A DNA stretch of 64,000 bases, from positions 1-64,000 of the forward strand of contig JAEUWC010000015.1 in NCBI GenBank assembly GCA_016786465.1, read 5' to 3'. This document shows, in pieces, positions 1 through 7,703 of this stretch. This DNA is from Bdellovibrionales bacterium (lineage in GTDB: Bacteria > Bdellovibrionota > UBA1018). The notes beneath the pieces were generated by a model. That model was not told where the DNA came from and did no database searches. It saw nothing but the letters and a program-made list of their open reading frames with translations. Position 1 is the stretch's first letter, and the number at the start of each line of letters is the position of its first letter. Made by a program: the position numbers and the translations under genes.

Positions 1-630
1 TCAAAGGTCTTTCGCCAGATCAATTTTTCTTTGCATAGCTTTTTCGATAATTTTCCAGATCGTGACCCGACTTTGTATCTGGAAAAAATTTTCGAATTCA
101 CGGATCGAGCGCTGAAAGCACGCCCCGATTTGTATCTGAACTTTCGACTTTGGAATTTAGAAGCAACAGACCGGGCAGGTGAAAAGAATCGCGAAATGCT
201 GAAGCGCATTCAGGCCCGATATCCCTTTCAAATGCCTGAAATTGTGAATGTGAAGAAAGACAAAAGCATCAAGATCCAGGGGCGTCTTTATCTGCACCTG
301 GATACGGAATTCGTTTGGCCAAGTCCGACCGCGGATTTTGTCGGTGAAGCGGGAACTTGCCGCGCGCTTCAGAATCACTTTGGAATCCTGGTCGACGGAA
401 CGGTTGTGCCTTGCTGTCTAGATTCAGAAGGACGCATCCCGCTAGGAAGCGCAAAAGAAAAGCCCATCCAAGATATCCTTCTGGGCGCTGAAGCGCGAAA
501 GATCCTGGACGGCTTTCGACAAAAGAAGCTAGTGAACCCGCTTTGCCAGCGTTGCAATTATGCGACGCGCTTTAAGTCAGTTCGGCCAATTCCGGAGTCT
601 TCAGACTTACCTTCTCGTAGCCCAAGTTGA
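1..630 (+). CDS. Radical SAM/SPASM-domain protein, C-terminal part (5' end outside window)
   Basis: The frame is open from base 1, so the gene starts upstream of the window; the first possible internal start (TTG at 31) is not a real start. The visible 209 residues look like the end of a radical SAM enzyme with a SPASM-type auxiliary Fe-S domain. The pattern is GTCRAL, then a beta-hairpin of the type 'GILVDGTVVPCC', a Gly-rich 'IPLGSAKEKPIQDIL' segment, and a final CQRC. This is the usual order in SPASM proteins: Cys before 'G.v.pCC.D..G...lGn....si.eiw', then CxxC. The core CxxxCxxC cluster that binds SAM would lie upstream, so the substrate cannot be judged. The last 59 bases overlap the 3' end of the convergent symporter gene. 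Confidence 0.8.
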   Translation, partial: SKVFRQINFSLHSFFDNFPDRDPTLYLEKIFEFTDRALKARPDLYLNFRLWNLEATDRAGEKNREMLKRIQARYPFQMPEIVNVKKDKSIKIQGRLYLHLDTEFVWPSPTADFVGEAGTCRALQNHFGILVDGTVVPCCLDSEGRIPLGSAKEKPIQDILLGAEARKILDGFRQKKLVNPLCQRCNYATRFKSVRPIPESSDLPSRSPS

Positions 631-1831
631 TCTTCTCGCTTCTAGCGATCACGGCAGTGGCCAAGCAATTACCCAGAAGATTGACCGCCGTACGGGCCAT
701 GTCCATGAATTCATCCACGGCCAAGATCAAAGTGATGCCTTCAAGTGGAAGCCCAAATGCGGTCAAAGTCCCACTTAGTACAACCAGCGAAGCACGGGGA
801 ACTGCCGCAACGCCTTTCGTGGTCAGCATCAAGGTTCCAAGCATCAGGATCTGCTGGCTAACGGACAGTTCAATTTTTGCGGCTTGCGAAACGAAGACGG
901 CAGCAACCGCTAGATAAAGCGTCGACCCATCCAGGTTGAAGCTGTAACCCAAAGGCAGAACGAAGCTGGAAATGCGACGGGGAACCCCGAAGCGTTCCAT
1001 CGAATCCAGCGCCATCGGATACGCCGATTCAGATGAAGTCGTCGCAAAGGCCAGAAGAATGGCGCTTCGGATCTGGCGGACGAATTCCAAAACAGGAATC
1101 TGATACATCCAGCAAACCGGAAGCAGAACCGCGACCAAGAAAACGACCAGCGCCAGATAAAGCGTTCCTACCAGTTTCAACAGCGGGATCATCACTTGAA
1201 TGCCGTGATCTGCGACGGATGCGGCGATGGCCGCGCCGACTCCTAAAGGGGCCAAATACATGATGTAGCCGGTGAAGCGAAACATGACTTCTGAAAGCGC
1301 TTCAGCGAACTGCAAAATCGGCTTGGACCTTGCGCCTGCTGCCAAGGTCGCTAGTGCAAACAAGGTCGACCAGATCACGATCTGAAGAACGTCACCGCGA
1401 GCGATGGCGTCGACGATGTTCGTGGGCAGAAGGTGTTCCACAAATCCTGCGAAAGTCATTTTTGTGGTGGCAGCTTTCTGAGCGATGTCGGCAACACCGG
1501 TTCCTAATGTCAGGCCGTCACCCGGGCGCATCCAGTTGGCCATCAAAAGTCCGATGATCAGCGCTAGGGTAGTAACGATTTCAAAATAGATGATGGCGCG
1601 CAGACCGATTTTGCCCAGGCTTTTGAAACTGCCCGTGCCGGCGATTCCGGTCACTAGGGTTGCAAAAATCAACGGAGCAATAATGGCCTTGATACCGTGA
1701 AGGAACAATTCCCTAAAAGGCTTCAGGTAAGGAACCCAAGAAGGTAGCCATAGGCCAACGGCCAGTCCGCCAAAAAGGGCGAAGAAGATCATGTGGGTCA
1801 GCGTGGGACGGTAGCCTTTGAGTTTTGCCAT
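572..1831 (-). CDS. Dicarboxylate/amino acid:cation symporter (DAACS family, DctA/GltP-like)
   Basis: A 419-residue inner-membrane transporter of the DAACS (SLC1-type) family, which imports C4-dicarboxylates or acidic amino acids with protons or Na+. The family signatures are present in order: the Ser-rich hairpin as FATTSSESAYP, the 'GYSFNLDGSTLY' motif in the transport domain, and MARTAVNLLGN in the last helix. The SSSES version of the hairpin is commoner in C4-dicarboxylate (DctA) than in glutamate carriers, so I lean to a dicarboxylate substrate, but this is not decisive. Length is normal for the family. The gene is monocistronic, convergent with the SPASM gene (59-base overlap) and 38 bases past the end of the next lipoprotein gene. 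Confidence 0.93.
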   Translation of the reverse strand: MAKLKGYRPTLTHMIFFALFGGLAVGLWLPSWVPYLKPFRELFLHGIKAIIAPLIFATLVTGIAGTGSFKSLGKIGLRAIIYFEIVTTLALIIGLLMANWMRPGDGLTLGTGVADIAQKAATTKMTFAGFVEHLLPTNIVDAIARGDVLQIVIWSTLFALATLAAGARSKPILQFAEALSEVMFRFTGYIMYLAPLGVGAAIAASVADHGIQVMIPLLKLVGTLYLALVVFLVAVLLPVCWMYQIPVLEFVRQIRSAILLAFATTSSESAYPMALDSMERFGVPRRISSFVLPLGYSFNLDGSTLYLAVAAVFVSQAAKIELSVSQQILMLGTLMLTTKGVAAVPRASLVVLSGTLTAFGLPLEGITLILAVDEFMDMARTAVNLLGNCLATAVIARSEKINLGYEKVSLKTPELAELT

Positions 1832-1869
1832 AAATTCAAGACTGTGCCGTCACAGTACTGAAGTCAATC

Positions 1870-2922
1870 TTACAGCTTATACTTCGTGCGCTGAGACTGG
1901 ATCATGCGGTTCACATCCAGGAATTCAGGCTGGCCCTGTTGATTCAGGAATTCGCAAAACACGTCTTTGTAGACGGCTTCGAAGTTATTCAAAGCAGCAC
2001 CGGCGGCAACGCGGTCGCCTTGCGAACCTTTGGCCAACGCGGTCTTAAATTCTTTCCAGAATCGATCTTGGTCATCCATCATGGTTTGGCTGCACTTGTT
2101 CGTGCCAGGTTCGTAAGCCTGCGGATTGCCGGGTTGTGCGCCGGTTGCAGAAGTGGTTGGAATTTTTGACCGCATGTCTGCGATTTCAACGTTTGCAGTA
2201 ATGGACGTGAACTTACTGCCGGATTGCATGTCGCAAACGACGTCGCGGTACTTGGCTTCAAACTGGTCAACCGTGGTACGAGCCTGTGGCAGCTGTTGGG
2301 CTGCGACCTGGGCTAGCGATTGTTGGCGCGCCAGTGAAAGGTCGCTTGCAAAGACAGCGCTGCAAGTGCGGGTTCCTGGAATATAAGCGGCTGGGTTTCC
2401 TGTGACCGTCACGGTCGTGCCCGTTCCTGTGCCGGTGCCAGTCCCCGTTCCGGTTCCCGTGCCCGTACCAGTTCCAGTCCCGGTACCCGTGCCAGTGCCA
2501 GTGCCAGTGCCTGTGCCAGTGCCTGTGCCAGTGCCAGTGCCTGTGCCAGTGCCTGTTCCGGTACCCGTTCCTGTGCCAGTTCCCGTTCCGCCTGGGTTGT
2601 TTGGGCTGAAAGCGGCTTTCGCGCGTTGTGCAGTTTCACGAAGGCGGGCAGCTTCTGATTTCCCGTTCAAGGTTTCTTTTGCGCCGCCACGTTCGCGCGA
2701 CCCCAAGCACTCTTCGCCACCGAAACGCGCTTCGAAATTAGAAATGTTTTGCAGCACGCGATCTGCAGCAGCAGTGCTGGTGATGGTCTTTGTCGAAGAA
2801 CTCAGCTTCTGAATTTCAGTAGTGAATTCTGACGAGCAGTTTTTTGGGTCTTCTTTTCCGCAGCCCATCAGAGACAAGGAAAGGCCTACAACTGCCAAAC
2901 TAATTCCATTTTGAAGCTTCAT
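1870..2922 (-). CDS. Lipoprotein with a 29-fold Gly-Thr repeat
   Basis: A secreted lipoprotein of about 350 residues. I place the start at ATG 2922, which gives a clean type II signal peptide ending in the lipobox LSLMGC; the upstream TTG at 2940 would add six residues without adding signal-peptide features. After a helical, charged N-terminal part (to about residue 110) comes an uninterrupted Gly-Thr run, then two similar segments, each with a conserved Cys and Pro-Gly-Thr pattern ('NPAAYIPGTRTCSAVFASDL' and 'NPQAYEPGTNKCSQTMMDDQ'), so the C-terminal half is an internal duplication. No known family is recognised. The repeat probably acts as a flexible linker that holds the duplicated domain away from the membrane. 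Confidence 0.85.
   Translation of the reverse strand: MKLQNGISLAVVGLSLSLMGCGKEDPKNCSSEFTTEIQKLSSSTKTITSTAAADRVLQNISNFEARFGGEECLGSRERGGAKETLNGKSEAARLRETAQRAKAAFSPNNPGGTGTGTGTGTGTGTGTGTGTGTGTGTGTGTGTGTGTGTGTGTGTGTGTGTGTGTGTGTTVTVTGNPAAYIPGTRTCSAVFASDLSLARQQSLAQVAAQQLPQARTTVDQFEAKYRDVVCDMQSGSKFTSITANVEIADMRSKIPTTSATGAQPGNPQAYEPGTNKCSQTMMDDQDRFWKEFKTALAKGSQGDRVAAGAALNNFEAVYKDVFCEFLNQQGQPEFLDVNRMIQSQRTKYKL
2417..2590 (-). repeat. Hexanucleotide repeat coding for (Gly-Thr)29
   Basis: Twenty-nine consecutive 6-base units of form GTNCCN on the + strand, read on the minus strand as GGN-ACN (Gly-Thr). The third codon positions vary from unit to unit, while the encoded dipeptide never does, so the array is not a fresh slippage product. 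Part of it (about 2491-2560) is nearly uniform (GTGCCA/GTGCCT), suggesting more recent expansion there. Changes in copy number would stay in frame and only alter linker length. Confidence 0.97.
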
Positions 2923-3011
2923 GAGGGGTAGCCTTACCAAGGCTTATGACGCACTGCAAGGTGAAAACAAAGCTTGGGAATTGTCCGGTTTTGTCTTTTA
3001 ATATCGACAAG

Positions 3012-3425
3012 ATGGCAAAAGATGGGTTGAAGACAGGAAAAGAGTCCGTGGTCGACATGTTAAAGGTCATGGATCCTGGCGAGCGCGAGAAACTATTGGG
3101 GAATCTGGCGCAGAAGGACCCGATTCTGGCTGAAGAATTGTCGCGTCGGATGGAATCCATCGAAGACCTATTGAAAGTCGAAGGCCTGATTCTTCAGAAG
3201 TTTCTTCGCGAAGTCCCCGCCCAGCAATTGGCCTTGGCTATGCGAAAAGTTTCAGACGAATTGAAGGCTCATCTTTTTTCGCAGCTTTCGGAAAGAGCCC
3301 GCAAAACACTTCAAGAAGAAATCGACCAGCTTGGGCCGCAAAAGGTCAGCTCAATTCAACAGGCACAGGTCGATATTCGGGCACGTTTTGGGAAGTGGCT
3401 CAGATCTCAAGCCGAGACTTTGTGA
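3012..3425 (+). CDS. Solo FliG C-terminal-domain protein
   Basis: About 137 residues from ATG 3012; an alternative ATG at 2946 adds 22 residues that do not resemble FliG. From about residue 25 the protein follows the FliG C-terminal domain closely: 'DPILAEELSRRMESIEDLL', then 'REVPAQQLALAMRKVSDELK', then 'ERARKTLQEEIDQLGP'. In the flagellar motor this domain carries the charged torque helix that meets MotA. The FliG N and middle domains, which bind FliF and FliM, are absent, so this is not the switch protein itself. It could be a paralogous motor modulator or an unrelated use of the ARM-like fold. The gene ends one base before the acetyltransferase start, so the two are probably cotranscribed. 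Confidence 0.75.
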   Translation: MAKDGLKTGKESVVDMLKVMDPGEREKLLGNLAQKDPILAEELSRRMESIEDLLKVEGLILQKFLREVPAQQLALAMRKVSDELKAHLFSQLSERARKTLQEEIDQLGPQKVSSIQQAQVDIRARFGKWLRSQAETL

Positions 3426-3426
3426 C

Positions 3427-3948
3427 ATGCATTTTCGTCGCGCCACTTTAAACGATATTGAAACCGTGACCCGCCTTTATCGCGAAGTCGCAAGACGTTC
3501 GGGCGGTATTGCGCGGACTGAATCTGAAATCACCGAAAAGTACATCGGTGAATGGGCGCGTTCAAGTATTCAAACCGGATTCTGGATGGTCGCCGAAGTC
3601 GGCGGTAAAGTGATCGGATCCATCCATGCAATTCGTCCGGAAATCGAAATTTTCGCGCACATGCTGACTGCTTTGACGATTGTGATTGATCCGGATCATC
3701 AAGGTAAGCAGGTGGGAAGGGGACTTTTTTCCGCATTTTTAAGCGAAATCATAACGACCCGGCCCGACGTGTTTCGGATTGAACTATTTGCAAAAGAATC
3801 CAATCCCCGCGCGATCGCCTTTTACGAAACGCTGGGATTTCAGCGTGAAGGTCGATTTGTCAATCGCGTGCAAAGGCGTGATGCGAACGGAATTCAAAGC
3901 TTTGTTTCGGACACGCCAATGGCTTGGCTTCGTGCGCCGGGTCACTAG
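3427..3948 (+). CDS. GNAT-family N-acetyltransferase
   Basis: A 173-residue GNAT acetyltransferase with a single domain. ATG 3427, one base after the preceding stop, is chosen because the fold begins at 'MHFRRATLNDIETVTRLYRE', the usual first strand and helix of GNAT proteins. The acetyl-CoA-binding motif A is seen in 'IVIDPDHQGKQVGRGLFSAF' (Q/R-x-x-G-x-G/A type) and the late 'NPRAIAFYETLGFQREGRF' motif is intact. The substrate is unknown. It lies in a likely operon with the FliG-C gene upstream and the desaturase gene 45 bases downstream. Confidence 0.9.
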   Translation: MHFRRATLNDIETVTRLYREVARRSGGIARTESEITEKYIGEWARSSIQTGFWMVAEVGGKVIGSIHAIRPEIEIFAHMLTALTIVIDPDHQGKQVGRGLFSAFLSEIITTRPDVFRIELFAKESNPRAIAFYETLGFQREGRFVNRVQRRDANGIQSFVSDTPMAWLRAPGH

Positions 3949-3992
3949 ATTCGGCTTCTTCAATCGTCAAAGGATACCGAACAGGAAGTCGG

Positions 3993-4952
3993 ATGGACGT
4001 ACCAAAAGACTTCACGGTGGTCTCAAATCCGGACTTACATCGGGAACGTGCGCGCGCATTGGTTGCGGCGCACCCTGAATTGAAAAACTTGATGGGCACG
4101 GACCCTTGGCCCGCCGCGATTATTTTTTTGTTGGTCGCTGCGCAAACCGCAGTCGCGATCGCTTTTGAAGTCTATGACGTCAGTGGGTACTGGATTCTTT
4201 TGACGGCTGTTTTTGTGGGTTCAGTCTTTAACCATTGGCTGGCGATGGGGGTTCATGAATCGTCCCATCAGCTGATCTTTAAAGGATTTGCCGCAAGCCG
4301 CTGGCTTGCAATCTTCGCAAACATGCCCGTGATTGTTCCCGGGGCAATGACCTTTTTTCGCTGGCATATGGATCATCACATCTATTTGGGCCGCGAAAAG
4401 CTGGACAACGATCTACCTTCAAATGCTGAAGCGGACATCGTCGGAAACTCGGGCTTCAAAAAAGCGATGTGGCTTTTCTTTTACCCGTTCTTTGGGACCC
4501 TGGCCCGAGGGTTCATGCGAAAGCCTGACTCGTGGGAATGGAAGAACATTGTTTGCGAAGTCATCTATGTGGGAACGATCGTCTACTTCTTCGGTTGGCT
4601 GCCGATTGGCTACCTTCTTTTATCCAGTTACATCGGTATGGGGCCGCATCCAGTGGCCGCACATTGGATTCACGAGCACTATACTTGGCGCCAGGGACAA
4701 GAAACTTATTCGTACTATGGCCCGCTGAATTGGGTGACCTTCAACGTGGGCTACCATTTTGAACACCATGACTTGATCATGATTCCCGCGAAAAATTTGC
4801 CTAAGGTTCGGAAGATCGCTCCTGAATTTTACGAAGGGAAGGACGGTCACCGTTCTTGGTCGCGAACGATGCTTCGATTCATTTTCGATAAAAGATTGTC
4901 GCACTACTCGCGTCTGGTTCGTCGTCCACAAACGATCGACCCAGGGACCTAA
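3993..4952 (+). CDS. Sphingolipid delta-4 desaturase-like membrane fatty acid desaturase (DES1 family)
   Basis: A 319-residue di-iron membrane desaturase. ATG 3993 follows an AGGA ribosome site at 3983 and yields the N-terminal segment typical of sphingolipid desaturases ('HRERARALVAAHPELKNLMG'). The three His boxes are HESSH (88-92), HMDHH (125-129) and HFEHH (255-259). The region around the third box is strikingly like eukaryotic DES1, which introduces the 4,5-trans double bond of sphingosine: 'GQETYSYYGPLNWVTFNVGY', then EHHD, then 'LPKVRKIAPEFY', and a C-terminal SHYSRLVRR. Ordinary bacterial acyl-lipid desaturases lack this block. I infer action on dihydroceramide or a related sphingoid lipid in the inner membrane. 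The 3' end overlaps the next gene by four bases on the opposite strand. Confidence 0.88.
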   Translation: MDVPKDFTVVSNPDLHRERARALVAAHPELKNLMGTDPWPAAIIFLLVAAQTAVAIAFEVYDVSGYWILLTAVFVGSVFNHWLAMGVHESSHQLIFKGFAASRWLAIFANMPVIVPGAMTFFRWHMDHHIYLGREKLDNDLPSNAEADIVGNSGFKKAMWLFFYPFFGTLARGFMRKPDSWEWKNIVCEVIYVGTIVYFFGWLPIGYLLLSSYIGMGPHPVAAHWIHEHYTWRQGQETYSYYGPLNWVTFNVGYHFEHHDLIMIPAKNLPKVRKIAPEFYEGKDGHRSWSRTMLRFIFDKRLSHYSRLVRRPQTIDPGT

Positions 4953-5530
4953 TAAGGACGCTGATTGTCGCTGGATCGCCAAAGTGCAGGATCCACGGGG
5001 CGGCCTTGTGACTTTGCCGTTTCCACCACGCGAAGGTCGCCGTCGCGAAGAAGTTTCAAGACGCGGTCTTCCAGTTCCTGATCGTCAATCCAGTAGGAAA
5101 ACAGGGTCGCCACTTCGCGCCCGGCTTCGTTGTTAAACAGATCCATTTTTCGGCGCATGACTTTAATCGGGGTATCGGCCGCTGGCGCCGTTTCGTGCGC
5201 ATCGGCCCAGGCCTTGGCCCAAAGCGGCCCTACCCTTCGCTTCATCAGCGCATTCCAGTACGCGTGGCGAAAGGCATCGCCCGGACCATTTTCAATCGAA
5301 TGCGGGTAAAGCTGGGCGGCACGGTCGCGAGCTTGGATAGCGACCTTGGCCACCTGGTAAGCAACCAGGGGGTCCATTACGGCCAGAATCTTTTCTGCGC
5401 GGTTCAGCTTCTTCCACTTCTGAAGAAAGGTTCCTCGCCCTAAATTTCTTTCGCCTTCGTCAGCGGGGGTCTGTGCGTGGGCGACTGTGGCCGTAACTAT
5501 TTGAAAGATAAGAAGAAATAAGGGTCTCAT
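4949..5530 (-). CDS. Secreted protein, DUF6973-like
   Basis: About 193 residues. ATG 5530 gives a Sec signal peptide ending at AHAQ; the longer open frame to 5599 adds a polar stretch in front of it and is rejected. The mature protein has a core with 'NGPGDAFRHAYWNALM', 'KAWADAHE' and 'MDLFNNEAGRE', the pattern I associate with the DUF6973 family: a helical domain with conserved Asp/His/Asn and no known activity. The absence of membrane anchors suggests a periplasmic or exported location. It overlaps the desaturase stop by four bases. Confidence 0.7.
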   Translation of the reverse strand: MRPLFLLIFQIVTATVAHAQTPADEGERNLGRGTFLQKWKKLNRAEKILAVMDPLVAYQVAKVAIQARDRAAQLYPHSIENGPGDAFRHAYWNALMKRRVGPLWAKAWADAHETAPAADTPIKVMRRKMDLFNNEAGREVATLFSYWIDDQELEDRVLKLLRDGDLRVVETAKSQGRPVDPALWRSSDNQRPY

Positions 5531-5623
5531 TTTGAGCCCAAGTAATTTACCAAATTGGTCAACAAAATGCAAATTTTGGATTTTTGAATGGTTTCGCACC
5601 GCGCTAAAGCGTAGATTGCGGCC

Positions 5624-6982
5624 ATGCTTTTTTCAGTTTTGATCTACGCGCTTTCGATTCATAGCGCGAAGGCTTCTTTGGATCCCGTGATGGTGAATTC
5701 CGCCATCGATGTGCTTTCTTACGAATTTCAGATCGATGCGACAAACTATGAAAAGGGCTTAGTCCCGATTCAAGAAAAGATTCAGCTTCGTTTGCAAGCG
5801 TCCGCTTCATCAGTTGAATTCCACGGGAATTCAAAATCGATTCAGATCGAACAAATCACCCAAGGGTCAAAAGTTTTGACGTTTCAGTGGGCGTCAGATG
5901 GAAAGTCGATTCAAGTCCAGCTTCCCCAGGTGCTTTCAGCCGGCCAGTCGACCACGATTCAAGTTCAGTACAAGGTCAAGCCCGTCACAAAAGTCACAGA
6001 AAAAAAAGGCGGGATGGTTCGCACAAAAACATCCAGTGGTACGACGATTCTGAATACGGCGTCTTGGCCGTACTTTTCTAGAAATTGGGCGATCGTAAAT
6101 GATCACCCAACCGATCCTGCGCAAGTCAGCTTCGAAATTTCAACCGCGCCGGGAATTTTGGCCTTCGCCAACGGTACTGCAGCTTTTCCCAAAAGTGGCG
6201 TGACCCGCTGGCAGCAAAAGCAGCCGATTCCGACCTATGGCATGGCGTTCATGGTCGGCGCTTTTCAAACGTACTTTGTGAAAGGGTCGCGTGTACCGGT
6301 CGCGCTGATTTGGGATCCTGCGTATGCGTCCCCGTATGGGTTCACAATCCCTCAGTACAAAACGCAGCTGAAGAAAGTCGCGCTTGCGATGGATTTTTTT
6401 TCAAAGATTTTTTCTGCTTTTCCGAACGACAAACTTTACTTTGGGATCGTTCCCCAGGCTTTCAATATGGAAGCGACATCCCTGGTTGCGGCGGTGGATT
6501 CAGAAGCCTTGGTTCATGAATTGGTCCACCACTGGTGGGGAAACTGGGTACGAATTCAAAACTGGAATGACCTTTGGATTTCTGAAGGGTTAACCACCTA
6601 CTTCACCGGGTATTACGACGAAGTCACGGACGGAAAAAATACTTCGTGTTTCCAAGCCAAGGGAACACTGCGATCCAAGGCTAGCCGTTTGGATCCACTT
6701 TCGGTTTTTGACGACACGCCTTACTGTATGGGTGCTTCAGCGGTGCAGGACCTACGCGAAAGAATCGCCGACCTTTCGGGGCAAAGTCTTGGGACAACAA
6801 CTGAACGCGCAACTTTTGAAAAAGTCATGGGTCGAATCTTTCGTGACCTAAAAGACCGCGCCGTGGATTCAAACGAATTTGCACGTGTGGCGCAGGAAAT
6901 AGGGATCGCCGTTCTGGGCACCGCCAAGACCGTGGATGTTTCAAATGAAATCAAGGCTTGGAAGAAGAAGTGGATTGACTGA
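5624..6982 (+). CDS. Secreted M1-family (gluzincin) metallopeptidase-like protein
   Basis: A 452-residue protein with a Sec signal peptide (cleavage near HSAKA) and the architecture of a short M1 aminopeptidase: an N-terminal beta-sandwich (about 25-220), then a catalytic domain. The zinc site is complete: HELVH at 298-302, followed after 18 residues by the third ligand Glu in 'WISEGLTTYF'. The exopeptidase motif GAMEN is replaced by NMEATS. The alpha-helical C-terminal domain is much reduced against the 850-residue classic enzymes. It may trim peptides in the periplasm. The last 32 bases overlap the convergent VOC gene. Confidence 0.88.
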   Translation: MLFSVLIYALSIHSAKASLDPVMVNSAIDVLSYEFQIDATNYEKGLVPIQEKIQLRLQASASSVEFHGNSKSIQIEQITQGSKVLTFQWASDGKSIQVQLPQVLSAGQSTTIQVQYKVKPVTKVTEKKGGMVRTKTSSGTTILNTASWPYFSRNWAIVNDHPTDPAQVSFEISTAPGILAFANGTAAFPKSGVTRWQQKQPIPTYGMAFMVGAFQTYFVKGSRVPVALIWDPAYASPYGFTIPQYKTQLKKVALAMDFFSKIFSAFPNDKLYFGIVPQAFNMEATSLVAAVDSEALVHELVHHWWGNWVRIQNWNDLWISEGLTTYFTGYYDEVTDGKNTSCFQAKGTLRSKASRLDPLSVFDDTPYCMGASAVQDLRERIADLSGQSLGTTTERATFEKVMGRIFRDLKDRAVDSNEFARVAQEIGIAVLGTAKTVDVSNEIKAWKKKWID

Positions 6983-7673
6983 TTTTCTGAATCGCGTCTG
7001 CGATTAATGCTTCCTGAACCAGGGGCGAATCCAGTGCGCTTGGATGAACTTTGATTTCGATTCCAGAAATTTTTTCTGAAAGCTTCCCGATGACGTCCAG
7101 CTTTTTCAGGTCTGGCACTTTGGTCCTTAATGATTGAATTGCCGCACTAACTTGACTTGCTTGAACGACTTCAAGCGCAGTGTCGGGAAAATTTCTTTTC
7201 CAGCGCGCTACGATTTCCGGTTCGATCGATTCCGTTACGACCAAAATGGCACGGTCTTTTTCCCGAAAAGCCATCGGCGCTTGAGGAATGAAAATGATTT
7301 CGATCTGATTTCCTTCTGAATCCAAAAGGTAGAAACCATAACTTTGGTCACGGTGAAGTTTCGGGGTTCCGATTCCTGGAATTTTCTGTGCTTTCAGTCT
7401 TTCGTTCCATTGATCGACATCTTCACGGGTTTCCAAAACCAGACCCAGATGTCTAGGGTGGGTTCCTTGATTCGCTTGGGGTTCGTCGGTTTGAAGGCGC
7501 TTGGGAAGTTGCACTAGGCTAAGCGTCGTCCCTTCGGTGTGCAGCATGGCCCAGTCGGCGTCTTCGACATGATAGGGCTGAAAGCCCAAGATTTCGGTAT
7601 AAAACCGAATCCCCCGCTTTAGGTCTTTGGCAGGAAGTGCGGCGTGACGAATCCCTAAACTTCGAATGCGCAT
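6951..7673 (-). CDS. VOC (glyoxalase/dioxygenase-fold) protein with an extra C-terminal domain
   Basis: A 240-residue protein. Residues 1-130 form a VOC domain of two beta-alpha-beta-beta-beta units: 'RHAALPAKDLKRGIRFYTEI' opens the first, and 'YGFYLLDSEGNQIEII' with its terminal Glu is the second metal-site strand. Metal ligands His and Glu at the usual places suggest an active dioxygenase or lyase of unknown substrate. The remaining 110 residues (from AILVVTESIEPEI) are not VOC. Their 'VVTES...ALEVVQ' opening and 'HPSALDSPLVQEALI' ending remind me of half of a CbiX-like chelatase fold, but this is a weak impression. Its 3' end overlaps the M1 peptidase gene by 32 bases. Confidence 0.82.
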   Translation of the reverse strand: MRIRSLGIRHAALPAKDLKRGIRFYTEILGFQPYHVEDADWAMLHTEGTTLSLVQLPKRLQTDEPQANQGTHPRHLGLVLETREDVDQWNERLKAQKIPGIGTPKLHRDQSYGFYLLDSEGNQIEIIFIPQAPMAFREKDRAILVVTESIEPEIVARWKRNFPDTALEVVQASQVSAAIQSLRTKVPDLKKLDVIGKLSEKISGIEIKVHPSALDSPLVQEALIADAIQKISQSTSSSKP

Positions 7674-7703
7674 TGGCTTAAAATAGACTAAGTTTGGGCT
7701 TCC

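Noticed and set aside
2402-2812. Plus-strand open frame coding for a long Val-Pro repeat
   Set aside because: It is the complement of the Gly-Thr repeat. The opposite strand has a lipoprotein signal peptide and a duplicated Cys domain on each side of the repeat, so the minus-strand gene is the real one.
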